The notes beneath the pieces are model-generated. The model made no database searches. It was given only the letters and a program-made list of their open reading frames with translations, and was not told the origin of the DNA. The translations under genes were made by a program, and so were the position numbers. From Nitrosospira multiformis (lineage in GTDB: Bacteria > Pseudomonadota > Gammaproteobacteria > Burkholderiales > Nitrosomonadaceae): DNA of 64,000 nucleotides. Shown here piece by piece: positions 52,601 to 61,057 of the stretch (position 1 is the first letter of the stretch; the number at the start of each line of letters is the position of its first letter). The stretch is taken from NCBI RefSeq assembly GCF_900110185.1, contig NZ_FOCT01000010.1:1-64000 (forward strand), in the 5' to 3' direction.

Positions 52601-52818
52601 GGCACACCATTGATAGCGCGTTCTAAGAGGATCAGGGACGATTCCACCAGTACCTGGGCGCTGGCACCGGGAAACGATACTGAAACCGTGACCCGGGGCG
52701 GTGCAATATCCGGAAACTGGGAAACGGGCAATGATTTCATTGCCAACAAGCCCATGAATATGAACAACAGCGATAACACGATCGCCAGCACAGGTCTTTT
52801 GAGAAAAATACCAAACAT
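49639..52818 (-). CDS. RND efflux pump inner-membrane transporter, HAE1 family
   Basis: A 1059-residue AcrB/MexB-like antiporter. TM1 is the opening FLKRPVLAIVLSLLFIFMGL. Large periplasmic domains lie at about 35-335 and 560-865, and the TM4 proton-relay motif GIVVDDAIVVVEAV (two adjacent Asp, about 400-410) is intact. The C-terminal half repeats the fold (RPILMTSFAFIAGLIPLAMA). It exports hydrophobic compounds or drugs using the proton gradient as a trimer. The adaptor gene lies 21 bp upstream and the outer membrane gene overlaps downstream. The three genes look somewhat lower in GC than the Pel operon, which suggests a different origin. Confidence 0.95.
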   Translation of the reverse strand: MFGIFLKRPVLAIVLSLLFIFMGLLAMKSLPVSQFPDIAPPRVTVSVSFPGASAQVLVESSLILLERAINGVPGMRYITSDATSAGEATIQVYFNLGVDPNIAMVNVKTRVDQMMSRLPILVQLEGVIVNFVQPSMLMYVNLYSKDKDADQKLLFNYAYVNVIPEIQRITGIAQATILGSRQYAMRIWMNPERMRAYAVSSEEVMKALATQSIIGRPGRLGQSTGMLAQSKEYVLVYKGRFNKPEEYGDIILRAAPTGEILRIKDVAKVTLDSEFYNIFSDKDGFPSASIVLKQNYGSNAQVVIENVKKKLEELKKSFPEGMDYEINYDVSRFVEASIDQVLHTLVEAFILVSLVVFIFLGDWRSTLIPVLAVPVSLVGAFAVMSAFGLSINLITLFALVLAIGIVVDDAIVVVEAVHAKMAAEHCSPYEASRKVLQEIGGAIIAITLVMVSVFVPLAFMPGPVGVFYRQFAITMVSSITISAIVALSLTPVLCAMILKNTHGQPKRRNPINIFIDGFNSVFEKVTGRYIKLLNVTVTRRLVTLLVLVGFGFGIFAVDKVLPSGFIPGEDQGMIYAIIQTPPGSTIEVTNKVARELEIMAAEIEGVQSISSLAGYEVLTEGRGSNAGTVVVNLKDWSQRKHSVTQVIHELEEKAHNLGATIEFFQPPAVPGYGAASGLSFRLVDKTLDTDYFEFDELNKKFMAAMRERKELTGLFTFYAANYPQYELIVDNRLAMQKGVTIEDAMNHLDIMIGSTYEQGFIRFNNFFKVYTQAAPEFRRAPEDVLKYFVKNDKGEMVPYSAFMSMEKKQGPNELTRYNLYNTAAIRAEPAPGYTTGAAIKAIEEVAEATLPRGFEVAWEGLTFDEALRGNEAVLIFAVVILFVYLVLAAQYESFALPLVVLCSLPPGIFGAFLLLKGLGLANDVYSQLGMVMLIGLLGKNAVLIVEFASQKQVEGGMTVKEAAIAGAKERFRPILMTSFAFIAGLIPLAMATGAGAVGNRTIGTSALGGMLTGTVFGVLVIPGLYYIFAKMAEGKKLIQGEDLDPLAETYHYGPDDNEK

Positions 52819-52839
52819 GGCTTAATCCTGACTAAAAGG

Positions 52840-53931
52840 TTACTCGGTATACAATTTCATCAACTCTGAGCGAACCTCTTGGGGTGGCTTTAAATCGATC
52901 ATAACCTTGTCTCCAGGACTAACTTTGCGCATACCCTCGATCAAAATCCTCTCGCCATCATTCACGCCGCTTTTAACAATAAACATGTGGGGCAATTCGG
53001 CCTCTATCTGGAGAAGCCTTTGCTCCACTTTTTCTTCTTTGTTGACGACGTAGAGATAGATTTTATCCATGATTTCGAACGTCGCTTTTTGAGGGATGAG
53101 CATGGCGTTCGGGTAAGGTACGGTCATTAGGATTGTTCCTGTCTGACCATGCCTGAGAACTCTGTCCGGGTTCTCGAACAAGGCACGAAACTGAATATTG
53201 CCGGAGGTATTATAAAAATCACCTACAATTGTCTCGATGACCCCCGTATGATCGTAAATCTCGCCATTTGCCATCCTTAACTGCACTTTTTCATTGGTTT
53301 TGCCTTTTTCGCGCCTTATAAAATCCAGATATTTAGCTTCCGGGACGTTGAAATAGACCCACAAGTGGGCGATATCAGACAGCTCCGTCAACAAATCATC
53401 TTCATCCAGAAGGCTGCCGATCCTAACAGCCAAATGATCCGTAATCCCATCAAAAGGTGCTCTGATATCGGTGAACCCCAAGTGGGTTTTCGCCAAGTTC
53501 ACCTGCGCGTTGGCCTTATCTAATTTTGCTTTTGCCAAAGCCAATTCGTTGGGTGATACGATATTCTTATCAGCCAAGGCCTTGGTATTGAGGTATTCGA
53601 TGTTCATATTTTGCGCTTCGGCTTCCGCGGTTAGAAGTTCTGCCTGATAGACGTTGGGCATGATTTTGAACATGGGCTGTCCCTTTTTTACCCATTGCCC
53701 TTCGTCTATAAAAATATGGGTTAAATAGCCCTTTTCCAAAGAGCGGACTTCAATATGTCTGATGGCACGAATCTGACAGACATAGGGTTCCAGGATGGAA
53801 GTGTCTTCACGGAATGGTGTGGTTGCCGCATAGTGCGGCATTTCTTCATGTGTCTCGTGTTTTTGGCATCCACTCAATACCAGAGTGGCGATTAAACCTA
53901 GAACGATGGATAATTTAGTGACCATTTTCAT
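52840..53931 (-). CDS. RND efflux periplasmic adaptor lipoprotein
   Basis: A 363-residue membrane-fusion protein. The lipoprotein signal is LIATLVLSGCQKHE (lipidated Cys about 22). The barrel-hairpin-barrel order is visible: VRSLEKGYLTHIFIDEGQWV (lipoyl half, about 62-81), a short alpha-hairpin (about 95-150), then HLGFTDIRAPFDGITDHLAV (second lipoyl half) and beta-barrel and membrane-proximal domains to the end. It links the inner-membrane pump with the outer-membrane duct. Its ATG overlaps the stop codon of the 44-codon RND stump upstream (ATGA), so its translation may depend on that stump. Confidence 0.92.
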   Translation of the reverse strand: MKMVTKLSIVLGLIATLVLSGCQKHETHEEMPHYAATTPFREDTSILEPYVCQIRAIRHIEVRSLEKGYLTHIFIDEGQWVKKGQPMFKIMPNVYQAELLTAEAEAQNMNIEYLNTKALADKNIVSPNELALAKAKLDKANAQVNLAKTHLGFTDIRAPFDGITDHLAVRIGSLLDEDDLLTELSDIAHLWVYFNVPEAKYLDFIRREKGKTNEKVQLRMANGEIYDHTGVIETIVGDFYNTSGNIQFRALFENPDRVLRHGQTGTILMTVPYPNAMLIPQKATFEIMDKIYLYVVNKEEKVEQRLLQIEAELPHMFIVKSGVNDGERILIEGMRKVSPGDKVMIDLKPPQEVRSELMKLYTE

Positions 53932-54062
53932 GCCGTCTTGATAGTGGGAAAGACGTCCGTCGGCGTATGCCGCATCGCCCTGATTCCAAACAGGACGATC
54001 AGAATGGAAAGAACCACGAAGGTGTAAGGTTTCCGCAGCGCCATAATTACGATCTGGTTCAT
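53928..54062 (-). pseudogene. 44-codon N-terminal stump of an RND transporter
   Basis: ATG 54062 opens a frame that reads NQIVIMALRKPYTFVVLSI, LIVLFGIRAMRHTPTDVFPT, exactly the first transmembrane helix and following loop of a CzcA/MdtB-type RND transporter (family members continue with I-P-V-V-x-V-V-W). After FPTIKTA it stops in TGA, which overlaps the adaptor ATG. The rest of that transporter is missing. It appears to be a truncated older pump gene onto which the present RND operon was joined, leaving a short leader that could be translationally coupled to the adaptor. Confidence 0.8.
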
Positions 54063-54103
54063 ACTATGTTCTCTCTTATGCCTTCGGTAAAAAATTCATC
54101 TAC

Positions 54104-55099
54104 CTAGAATATTGCACGTAAGGATGAGGCAATTCTTTTGCAAATCCTTACAAGGTTGGACGTGCAGTCTCCCGCCTTGCGTCTCCAGACGGTCTGAACA
54201 GGATTACTGCCCATCCCTTGCCAAACCCAGAAGCTGATCACCCGGCAGAATATTCCGGGAGAATGGGGGGAAGGGAGAGCCATACCGCTCCCGCTGCTCC
54301 TGAAAATCTCGTCCTTCGTTATGTGCTGCCCGAGCGCCGTGCCGGCGTATGTCTCGGCAGATCGTAATGGCCAGGTTGGCTGTTCGATGTCGATAAGATG
54401 GACGTTGCAGTATCGGCCGCCGGTATCGAGCCGCAGCTGATTGGGAAGTGTTTTGGCAATCAGGAGGAAGATGGCGCCGAAGGCTGCGGCAGCCGGATTG
54501 TTTCCCGACGCGATGGCAATCGCCGCAGCGACCGCGGATATTTTTGCAATATTTCTGCGTCTTCCAGTTTTGCCGACTTCAAGAGCGGGAAAGCTCTGAA
54601 CCTTGTCGGTATGCTCCAGCGCATAGTTAAATCCAAGCTCCGCCGCTTCGTCGTCTGTCTTCCCGGCAGCCCGGGGAAAAACAGCCTGGCACATTGCCAG
54701 GATTTGGTTTAGGTTCCGTTCGCAAGCTCCGAGGATCGTTGCCGATGCGGCCACGGCTCCGCAGGCGATTTGCTGGGGGCGAGTGCCTGCTGCAGCCCAT
54801 TGCGCCGCATTTGCCACCGCGTTCGAAATGGTTTCGCTTACGACTCGCATGTTGTCCGCATTCAGGAGTCCTATGACTTCCGCTGAGTGGTCCTTGTCGT
54901 AGTGGCTGACAAGAATGTGATCGAGGGAGTAACCGTAACCCCTGAGGATGGGATCGATAAAGTTGTGGACTGTCTCGGCATACCCGAGTAGTCCACCCTC
55001 GATCAATATCGTCCGGTGTCGCCCCGCTGCCACGTCTGCCGCAACCACGAGCGCACTTTCTCCCTGCCCGACGTCAATCGTATGGATGGTGAGTTGCAT
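54104..55099 (-). pseudogene. ComEC/Rec2-like metallo-beta-lactamase-fold protein, frameshifted near its end
   Basis: The first 260 or so residues are convincing: IHTIDVGQGESALVVAADVA, then the metal motif SHYDKDHSAEVIGLL (HxDxDH-like, about 66-80), and NVHLIDIEQP later. Around 54290 the frame appears to shift. The annotated frame runs on into a Ser/Pro/Trp-rich tail, whereas another frame continues sensibly as RYGSPFPPFSRNILPGDQLL, GLARDGQ and then stops. The gene is therefore probably broken and short of its C terminus. The family covers exported or cytosolic hydrolases of unknown substrate related to the ComEC C-terminal domain. Confidence 0.6.
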
Positions 55100-55335
55100 G
55101 GCGATGAGCTTTCAAGTTTTCCCCCTTCCAAGATAAACAGGTAACTCGCACACCGAGAGCGTCCAACTGCGTGCTATCACGCTGTAACGGCTGATAGACG
55201 GGCGATTATGAAGTGCGGATGATCGATTCAGCGGTCAAATGCGACACTTTCACAGTGACAGTGGCCTTTCTTCGACTGATCGGCATACGTTTAAGGGATG
55301 CCAACAGCCAGTGTGGAATCAAAATTACCACACTC

Positions 55336-55418
55336 GTTGTAAGAGAACTATGATGGATAGGTGGTGAATTTGTGAAAGTTGTAAGAGAACTATGATGGAT
55401 AGGTGGTGAATTTGTGAA
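55336..55418. repeat. Tandem 42-bp duplication
   Basis: A 42-bp unit starting GTTGTAAGAGAACTATGATG occurs at 55336-55377 and again, nearly identical, at 55378-55418 (one difference at the end). It lies in the 600-bp gap between the degraded metallo-beta-lactamase-like gene and pelG. The gap has no other feature I can support; short open frames across the repeat are products of the duplication. Confidence 0.85.
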
Positions 55419-55704
55419 TACCGCAACCTGAATCATTCAAGTCGAGAAGTGTGGGCGACTGTAGAATTCCGTATCACAGAGGGAAGCGCTAGAGAGGAAA
55501 GTGCGGGAGGGGAAGTGCTGACCGAAGCGGAGGCGCTCATTGCACGGCGTGGCGCGAGGAGGGTTTATCGATGGCCCAGAATCCGGTGCTGGCCGTCGGC
55601 GTCCATACAGGCAAGACTCTTCATTTCATGATTCGAGTCATTCCCGTAAAATGATTTTGTCATGATTCGGCGGCTATGCACCTGGGATTTATGAGAGATG
55701 CGGA

Positions 55705-57075
55705 CTAACCCTGCAGCATGAATGTTTCATACTCCAGCCGGTTGAATTTGTGCGAGAGGATGAAGAGACCGAGAAATGCGGACAGCGTAACGGATACCGC
55801 AAAGCCGTATCCGAAGGATTCGGCTCCCAGTTGTAGCGTGGCAACGGTGAACAGCAGGTTGGTTATAAAAAAACATGCCGTAACGATCAGCACTTCCCGT
55901 CGGGCGTCGAGATAAAAAAGTATGTTGAGTATCGCCATAAGCAGCACCTGCACGCTGACTGCAACCACATCGATATAAAACAAATGAATGTAGAGCGGTG
56001 ATATGCCAATGGTTTGCAGCAGGCCCCTGCCCCACAGAAGGCACAGCACCACTGTCAAACCCTGCACTTTGAAGATTTCGTAGATACCCTGCCGGGCAGC
56101 GTACACCATCCGGTCACGCCTGTATTCGATATGCATGAGCGTGTCCCCTTCACGCACGGCACGGTAAAAACGTTCGTGCTGTTCGGCAAAATCCGCTTCT
56201 ATGCTCACCAGAAATACGGCCATCCCCGGCAGGATGAATAGATATGCCAGAAAAATGGGAAGATCGTAGATGATGGATGCGCGCAAGGGACCGATGACTG
56301 CCTCGGAAGTATAGGGCACGAACCAGAAGATGAATTTGTCGATCCACACCGCCAGGTAATAGAGCGTGCCCACCGCAAACAGGCTGTAAAAGCTCCGGCT
56401 TCGATCGAGAAAGTCAAACTTGAGCAGAGAATTTCCGGGATATTCCCGCACGATATGATGCAGGAATGAAAACAGCAGGTAGCCGTGACCGGTCAGCACG
56501 CCAAGTAACAGGCCGTTGAGTTCCCATGGAGATGCAAGGAGTCCGACTGCAATTCCCAGGGAGTAACCCTTGGCCAAGGTCCAGATGATGCGCCCATACG
56601 CCTTCATCCCCGACAGGAAAATGAGGACAATCCACATCCCGCTCAGCACAACAAAATTACACAGCAGCAACAGTTGCTGGAAAAATGGTCCCGAGAAAAG
56701 CGAGAAGATAAAGGGCGCTGCCCACGTAAAACCACCCGCCATGGTCAACATCAGGACGCCGAACAGATTGGGCAGCACTTCTGCCTTGTCATCGGCATAA
56801 GTCCGGTCCGCGACGAACCGCGTGAACATGAGCTGCATACCCCCGGTCCAGATCAGCGAACCCGCCATCATATAGGTAACACAGATCTGAAAGGCATTGA
56901 CCTCCCGCTGTTCCACACCCAGCATGACGGCAAGAACGCCTATCATCATGATGCTCAAAATTGAGAGCACCCATGGACCACCGCTGACCAGACCGGCATA
57001 ACCATAGGCTCGCAACACCGACCAGTAATTGTCGCGCTCCAGGATTTTGCGGATTTCGAAACCGATGCCGGCCAT
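55705..57075 (-). CDS. pelG: Pel polysaccharide inner-membrane transporter PelG
   Basis: A 456-residue multi-spanning protein (about 12 helices). The opening MAGIGFEIRKILERDNYWSV, then RAYGYAGLVSGGPWVLSILS, is characteristic of PelG, a member of the polysaccharide transporter family. PelG works with PelD, PelE and PelF in the inner membrane to move the growing Pel chain (a partly de-N-acetylated galactosamine-rich polymer) to the periplasm. It is the last gene of the operon and starts 12 bp after pelF ends. Length matches Pseudomonas PelG (456). Confidence 0.95.
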   Translation of the reverse strand: MAGIGFEIRKILERDNYWSVLRAYGYAGLVSGGPWVLSILSIMMIGVLAVMLGVEQREVNAFQICVTYMMAGSLIWTGGMQLMFTRFVADRTYADDKAEVLPNLFGVLMLTMAGGFTWAAPFIFSLFSGPFFQQLLLLCNFVVLSGMWIVLIFLSGMKAYGRIIWTLAKGYSLGIAVGLLASPWELNGLLLGVLTGHGYLLFSFLHHIVREYPGNSLLKFDFLDRSRSFYSLFAVGTLYYLAVWIDKFIFWFVPYTSEAVIGPLRASIIYDLPIFLAYLFILPGMAVFLVSIEADFAEQHERFYRAVREGDTLMHIEYRRDRMVYAARQGIYEIFKVQGLTVVLCLLWGRGLLQTIGISPLYIHLFYIDVVAVSVQVLLMAILNILFYLDARREVLIVTACFFITNLLFTVATLQLGAESFGYGFAVSVTLSAFLGLFILSHKFNRLEYETFMLQG

Positions 57076-57087
57076 AGTTTAGTTACA

Positions 57088-58668
57088 TCAGTTCGCTACT
57101 GCCGGATGCCGCGGTACACCCAAGGCTCCCGAGTAGACTTCCCGATAAGATGAAAACATGAGCTGGTCGTCATAGTAGAGTTTCACGCGCGCAAGCCCCG
57201 CCTGCTGCGCAGCGCACCACTTCTCCGGGTTGTTCAGCAGTTCGAGTGCTGCTTTTGCCGTGCCTTCTGGATCGGCAATGTGCACCACACTACCCGCTGC
57301 CCCCAATGCCCGATCCTGCTCGGCCGCTCCTTCGATGAGCTCCCGGCAGGACCCTACATCCGTGGCAAGGCAGGGAACACCGCTGGCGAAAGCCTCGAGT
57401 ATTACCAGTGGCAGAGCTTCACTGATCGAGGTCAGCACCATCAGGCCAAGCTGGGGCAGAATTTCCAGCATATTTTGAAAGCCCATGAATCTGAGATGAT
57501 TCTTCAGGCCGAGACTTTCGGCCAGTTCCTTGCATTCATTCACATACAACGGATCTTCGTCCTCCGGGCCGACAATCCATCCTTGCGCGTCAGGACGCTC
57601 CTTGACCAGCATCCGCAATGTCCGGATGAACGTCTTGATATCCTTGATCGGTACCACGCGCCCGACCAGCCCCAGCACCGGTGGAATCTTTTCCGGTCTT
57701 TTTTCGAGTGCGTCGCGATAGCGCTCCACATTGATGCCGTTGGTAATGACACGTGTTTTTTCCGGAACTGCCCCATCGGCAATCTGTCTCAACCGATTCC
57801 CCTCATACAGACTGATAATGGGCGAAGCCTGCGCGTACGCCATGCGCCCGAGCTGCTCGTAGAACCTGATCCAGAGACCCCTGATATACCCCATTTCATC
57901 ATGCAGCGTATTGCATACATCGTCATTGTGATCATGGATCCAGGTAGCCTGCGCCAGGTCGATTTTCCGCTCCTTGGTATAGATTCCGTGCTCGGTGAGC
58001 ACGAAGGGAATGTTTCGTCGCAGCCGTATCATCGCGCCCAACAGTCCTGCATAACCGGTCGAAATGGCATGCACTGCCTGCACCGGTGGAAGCCCGGCCG
58101 CGATATCGGCCAGCACGAACAGCGGCGCATGCATTGCACGTATCGCCCAGAAATAGTCCACAAACGAGGGTTCAGTACAGCGCTCTTTATACTGTCTGGT
58201 AATGTAATCCCAGGAAGCTTCGCTATACAGAAAATCCTCCTGACTGATGCCACCCTTGGAGCCCAGTCGCGCAAACGCATCAATCATTTTCCTGTCAGCC
58301 AATTTCCCGGATTGTCGCATGACGGCGTGCAGCTCTTCCATTTCCTGAAAAGGCTGGCGGCTGCCCTTGCGCGCATGTGGCTTCCCATGGCTACGGTGCA
58401 ACAGATAGTGCGTTTCGACATGCGTCACATTCGGCGGAAACTGATATTGCGCCGGTCCATACATTTCCTTATTGCCGCCTATAAAGATCACGGCGAAGGT
58501 AAATTCCGGCAAACCGTTTATGATCTGGTGGACCCATGAAGATACCCCGCCACGGACATAAGGATAGGTGCCTTCCAGCAGCAGAGCGATATCCGCCACT
58601 GGTTCCACAACCGATCCTGCTGCCCGTACCATCGAGGGCTTCTCCGCCCCTGCCTGGATAACGCTCAT
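57088..58668 (-). CDS. pelF: Pel glycosyltransferase PelF
   Basis: A 526-residue cytosolic GT-B glycosyltransferase of family GT4. It opens with DIALLLEGTYPYVRGGVSSW (about 27-46), the PelF signature with the glycine-rich acceptor loop. The donor-binding domain shows LGLVGRVVPIKDIKTFIR (about 330-347) and the ExxxxxxxE-type segment SISEALPLVILEAFASGVPC (about 418-437). PelF uses UDP-activated sugar to polymerise Pel. Its ATG overlaps the pelE stop by four bases. Typical length is 505-530. Confidence 0.95.
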   Translation of the reverse strand: MSVIQAGAEKPSMVRAAGSVVEPVADIALLLEGTYPYVRGGVSSWVHQIINGLPEFTFAVIFIGGNKEMYGPAQYQFPPNVTHVETHYLLHRSHGKPHARKGSRQPFQEMEELHAVMRQSGKLADRKMIDAFARLGSKGGISQEDFLYSEASWDYITRQYKERCTEPSFVDYFWAIRAMHAPLFVLADIAAGLPPVQAVHAISTGYAGLLGAMIRLRRNIPFVLTEHGIYTKERKIDLAQATWIHDHNDDVCNTLHDEMGYIRGLWIRFYEQLGRMAYAQASPIISLYEGNRLRQIADGAVPEKTRVITNGINVERYRDALEKRPEKIPPVLGLVGRVVPIKDIKTFIRTLRMLVKERPDAQGWIVGPEDEDPLYVNECKELAESLGLKNHLRFMGFQNMLEILPQLGLMVLTSISEALPLVILEAFASGVPCLATDVGSCRELIEGAAEQDRALGAAGSVVHIADPEGTAKAALELLNNPEKWCAAQQAGLARVKLYYDDQLMFSSYREVYSGALGVPRHPAVAN

Positions 58669-59789
58669 TTATTCCACCATGCTCTTACCAGAGCCAGTTC
58701 CCGCCCCTTCTCTCCAACACGTGCAAGCGCCGATAAACAGCGCTTTGCCTCGGTAAACTTCCGCTCCCGGAAAGCGATTTCGGCAAACCATGGCAACAGT
58801 TGTTGCGGATCCGCGCCATGGATTTGTGCGTTGACAAAAGCCTTTCTCGCCACGGCGGCTTCACCTGATTCCAATAAAATCCGACCATACAACAACCAAC
58901 TGTCGGCGTTCCCGCCCCCGGATCTCTCATGTTTGGAGGATGCCAGAGATGCTTCGGATGCAGTACGCACGGGGGCCGATACAGATGCAGAGGGAACGTC
59001 GCGCCGCGTAATGGATGACGAGGTCAATACAACCTCCATTTGTGCGCGGGCATTTTTCAGCCAGTGCTGTCTGACAGCACCCTGTACCAGCTTGTGATAT
59101 ACCAGCTCCCAGCACAGCGCGGCGATCGTTTTGCGGCAGGCATTTTGTGCTCGTGGGGGAAGGTGCGGTAGCGCTTCGGTTAAAGCCAGAACGCGGTCGG
59201 TGAGCCTCTTTTCATGGGCATCCTTCATCGCATAGGCAAGCAGCCTTACGTCATCGATCGGGTCACGAGTAGCCTTCGACCAGACCTCCATGGCTTCTTT
59301 CGGCGCCATGTGCCGTGTCGCCATCACCGCTTTCAACCGCTTGAGTGAGCGGTCGGCAAAATGGACGATCTGGCGCAGGGCTCCCTGGCTGTAAGGGGGA
59401 ACAGGGAAGATGACAGGGGGTGAAAAAGGCAGCTCAGGCAGGATTATAATCTTTACATTCTTCGCGGAACGGGACCGGGGCTGTTTCAATGCACGTGTTA
59501 TGCTCCACAGCACGCCCAGCGCCCCGAAAACCGGCAGAATCCATAGAAAGGCAAACAGCAACCCTAGACTTCTAGGGGGAGGAAGCTTGTAGCGGCGCGG
59601 CAATGACTGCCAGAACATGCGCGCAAGGTAATAGGACGAAGCAGAATGAAATACAGCCGCCGTGAACAGCAGCGCGCCTTCCTGCCAATCTGCAAGCGCG
59701 TCTTCCGCACTCACCCAGACCAGGAGAATGGCTACTACTTCAGCAGTCACTCCCGAGAATGCAAGCAGGCGATACATGCGCCGCATCAC
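58665..59789 (-). CDS. pelE: Pel inner-membrane protein PelE
   Basis: A 374-residue protein with two N-terminal transmembrane helices (about 8-28, LLAFSGVTAEVVAILLVWVS, and 77-97, LGLLFAFLWILPVFGALGVL). A cytosolic or membrane-bound TPR-like helical region follows (for example LLYGRILLESGEAAVARKAF near 310-330). Position between pelD and pelF and this layout identify it as PelE, although it is the least conserved Pel protein. It joins the PelD-PelE-PelF-PelG synthase-transport complex. It overlaps both neighbours by four bases. Confidence 0.85.
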   Translation of the reverse strand: MMRRMYRLLAFSGVTAEVVAILLVWVSAEDALADWQEGALLFTAAVFHSASSYYLARMFWQSLPRRYKLPPPRSLGLLFAFLWILPVFGALGVLWSITRALKQPRSRSAKNVKIIILPELPFSPPVIFPVPPYSQGALRQIVHFADRSLKRLKAVMATRHMAPKEAMEVWSKATRDPIDDVRLLAYAMKDAHEKRLTDRVLALTEALPHLPPRAQNACRKTIAALCWELVYHKLVQGAVRQHWLKNARAQMEVVLTSSSITRRDVPSASVSAPVRTASEASLASSKHERSGGGNADSWLLYGRILLESGEAAVARKAFVNAQIHGADPQQLLPWFAEIAFRERKFTEAKRCLSALARVGEKGRELALVRAWWNK

Positions 59790-61057
59790 CCCTGCTCCAG
59801 GGAACGGATCCTTTGCGGATCAATTTCGTTGATAGACATCCATTCCTGCGCGATTGTTGCGGGAACATCGGCTACTCGCTGCGCCCATGCCCGCGCGCCA
59901 GTAATATCCGTCAGTGGCAACATCACCCAGACGACATGCTGATCCTTTTCACGCGCAAGGCAGATAAAGTCGATAGCACGAATCGAAAACCGCAGCTTTT
60001 CGTGAATATTCCGCATCTCCTCCGGATTTCCGGATAATCTCAGAAGTGCCGTATCGAGCCTGAAGCGCGAAAAATCCTGATATGCCCGTTCAAATGAGGC
60101 AATAAACCGAGGAACCGAGGGTCTCGCTGTTCCGAAGCGGAGATGGTCCACGCCATGCGCCACCAGCACGGCGATAAGCTTGAGATTGCTTTCATGAAAC
60201 GAAAAAAAAGGCATGGAACGCACTGCCAGCACGGCATTTATTTCGCCGATGGAGTCGGCTAAAGGTACCACAGCCAGAAGCTGGGTATGATCCATTACTG
60301 AATCCGGCAGAAGATTCACCGTGGCCAGTTCGCCGCTGTCAAGCGCCATTCTCAGGACTGGATCAGTCACATCGATGGGAAATCGCTCTCCCACAGAGGC
60401 CAGAACGTGGGAAGTATCAATACGGTCGGCAGTAATCCCGATGATACAGGCCTGAGTCAATACACCATATTCCGCTACAAATTCAATAAGCTTTTGCAGC
60501 GAGCTTTCCGTCAATCCATCGATGGCATCCAGGGTGGATTGAAGGTGCATGATGCCTTCACGCAGGGAAAAGCCGCTGTTGGCAACGGTCTGTTCGAGGC
60601 GGTCATGCGATAGGCGCAATAACTGGTAACTGCGCGTGAATTCCTCAAGACGCTCAGCCCGGTATTGATACGCGCCCTCCAACCGGTGGAGGCGGCGCCC
60701 CCACATGTCACGAAACTCTCCCGCCACCATCGCTATCACCACAACGCCTATCGCCCAAGGCAGCGGAAAGCTCTTCGCGGCCTGCCATTGCTGGTCAATG
60801 GCAACCCCAAGCACTGCGAGTGTCAGCAGGGCACTGACAAAACCAAAGACAAACCCGTACCGTAACCCCACGAACAGGGGTGCCAGCACAGCCCACGGGA
60901 ATCCCCCACTCAATCGGAAAGGATCCGCCTGCTGGGTAATGAACGATGCCGCAATTACAACAACAGTTATAACGAATGTTTCAAACCAGCCGCCCCACGC
61001 AGATACGGGGGTGTTTACATCGACAACCTCTATACCTTCCAGCCAGGGTTTCTTCAT
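59786..61057 (-). CDS. pelD: c-di-GMP receptor PelD
   Basis: A 423-residue protein. Four transmembrane helices occupy about 25-110 (FETFVITVVVIAASFITQQA, then LAPLFVGLRYGFVFGFVSAL). A short coiled coil, a GAF domain (about 165-315) and a degenerate GGDEF domain follow. In the last, SIRAIDF holds an RxxD motif (R360-D363), matching the c-di-GMP inhibitory-site motif by which PelD of Pseudomonas (R367-D370) binds the dinucleotide. Pel synthesis here is therefore probably switched on by c-di-GMP. It is translationally coupled to pelB and pelE. Confidence 0.93.
   Translation of the reverse strand: MKKPWLEGIEVVDVNTPVSAWGGWFETFVITVVVIAASFITQQADPFRLSGGFPWAVLAPLFVGLRYGFVFGFVSALLTLAVLGVAIDQQWQAAKSFPLPWAIGVVVIAMVAGEFRDMWGRRLHRLEGAYQYRAERLEEFTRSYQLLRLSHDRLEQTVANSGFSLREGIMHLQSTLDAIDGLTESSLQKLIEFVAEYGVLTQACIIGITADRIDTSHVLASVGERFPIDVTDPVLRMALDSGELATVNLLPDSVMDHTQLLAVVPLADSIGEINAVLAVRSMPFFSFHESNLKLIAVLVAHGVDHLRFGTARPSVPRFIASFERAYQDFSRFRLDTALLRLSGNPEEMRNIHEKLRFSIRAIDFICLAREKDQHVVWVMLPLTDITGARAWAQRVADVPATIAQEWMSINEIDPQRIRSLEQG

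Noticed and set aside
54448..54876. Short plus-strand frames opposite the ComEC-like gene
   Set aside because: Antisense shadows without ribosome-binding sites.
57280..58539. 419-codon frame opposite pelF
   Set aside because: pelF has all GT4 motifs and operon coupling; the opposite frame is a codon-bias artefact.
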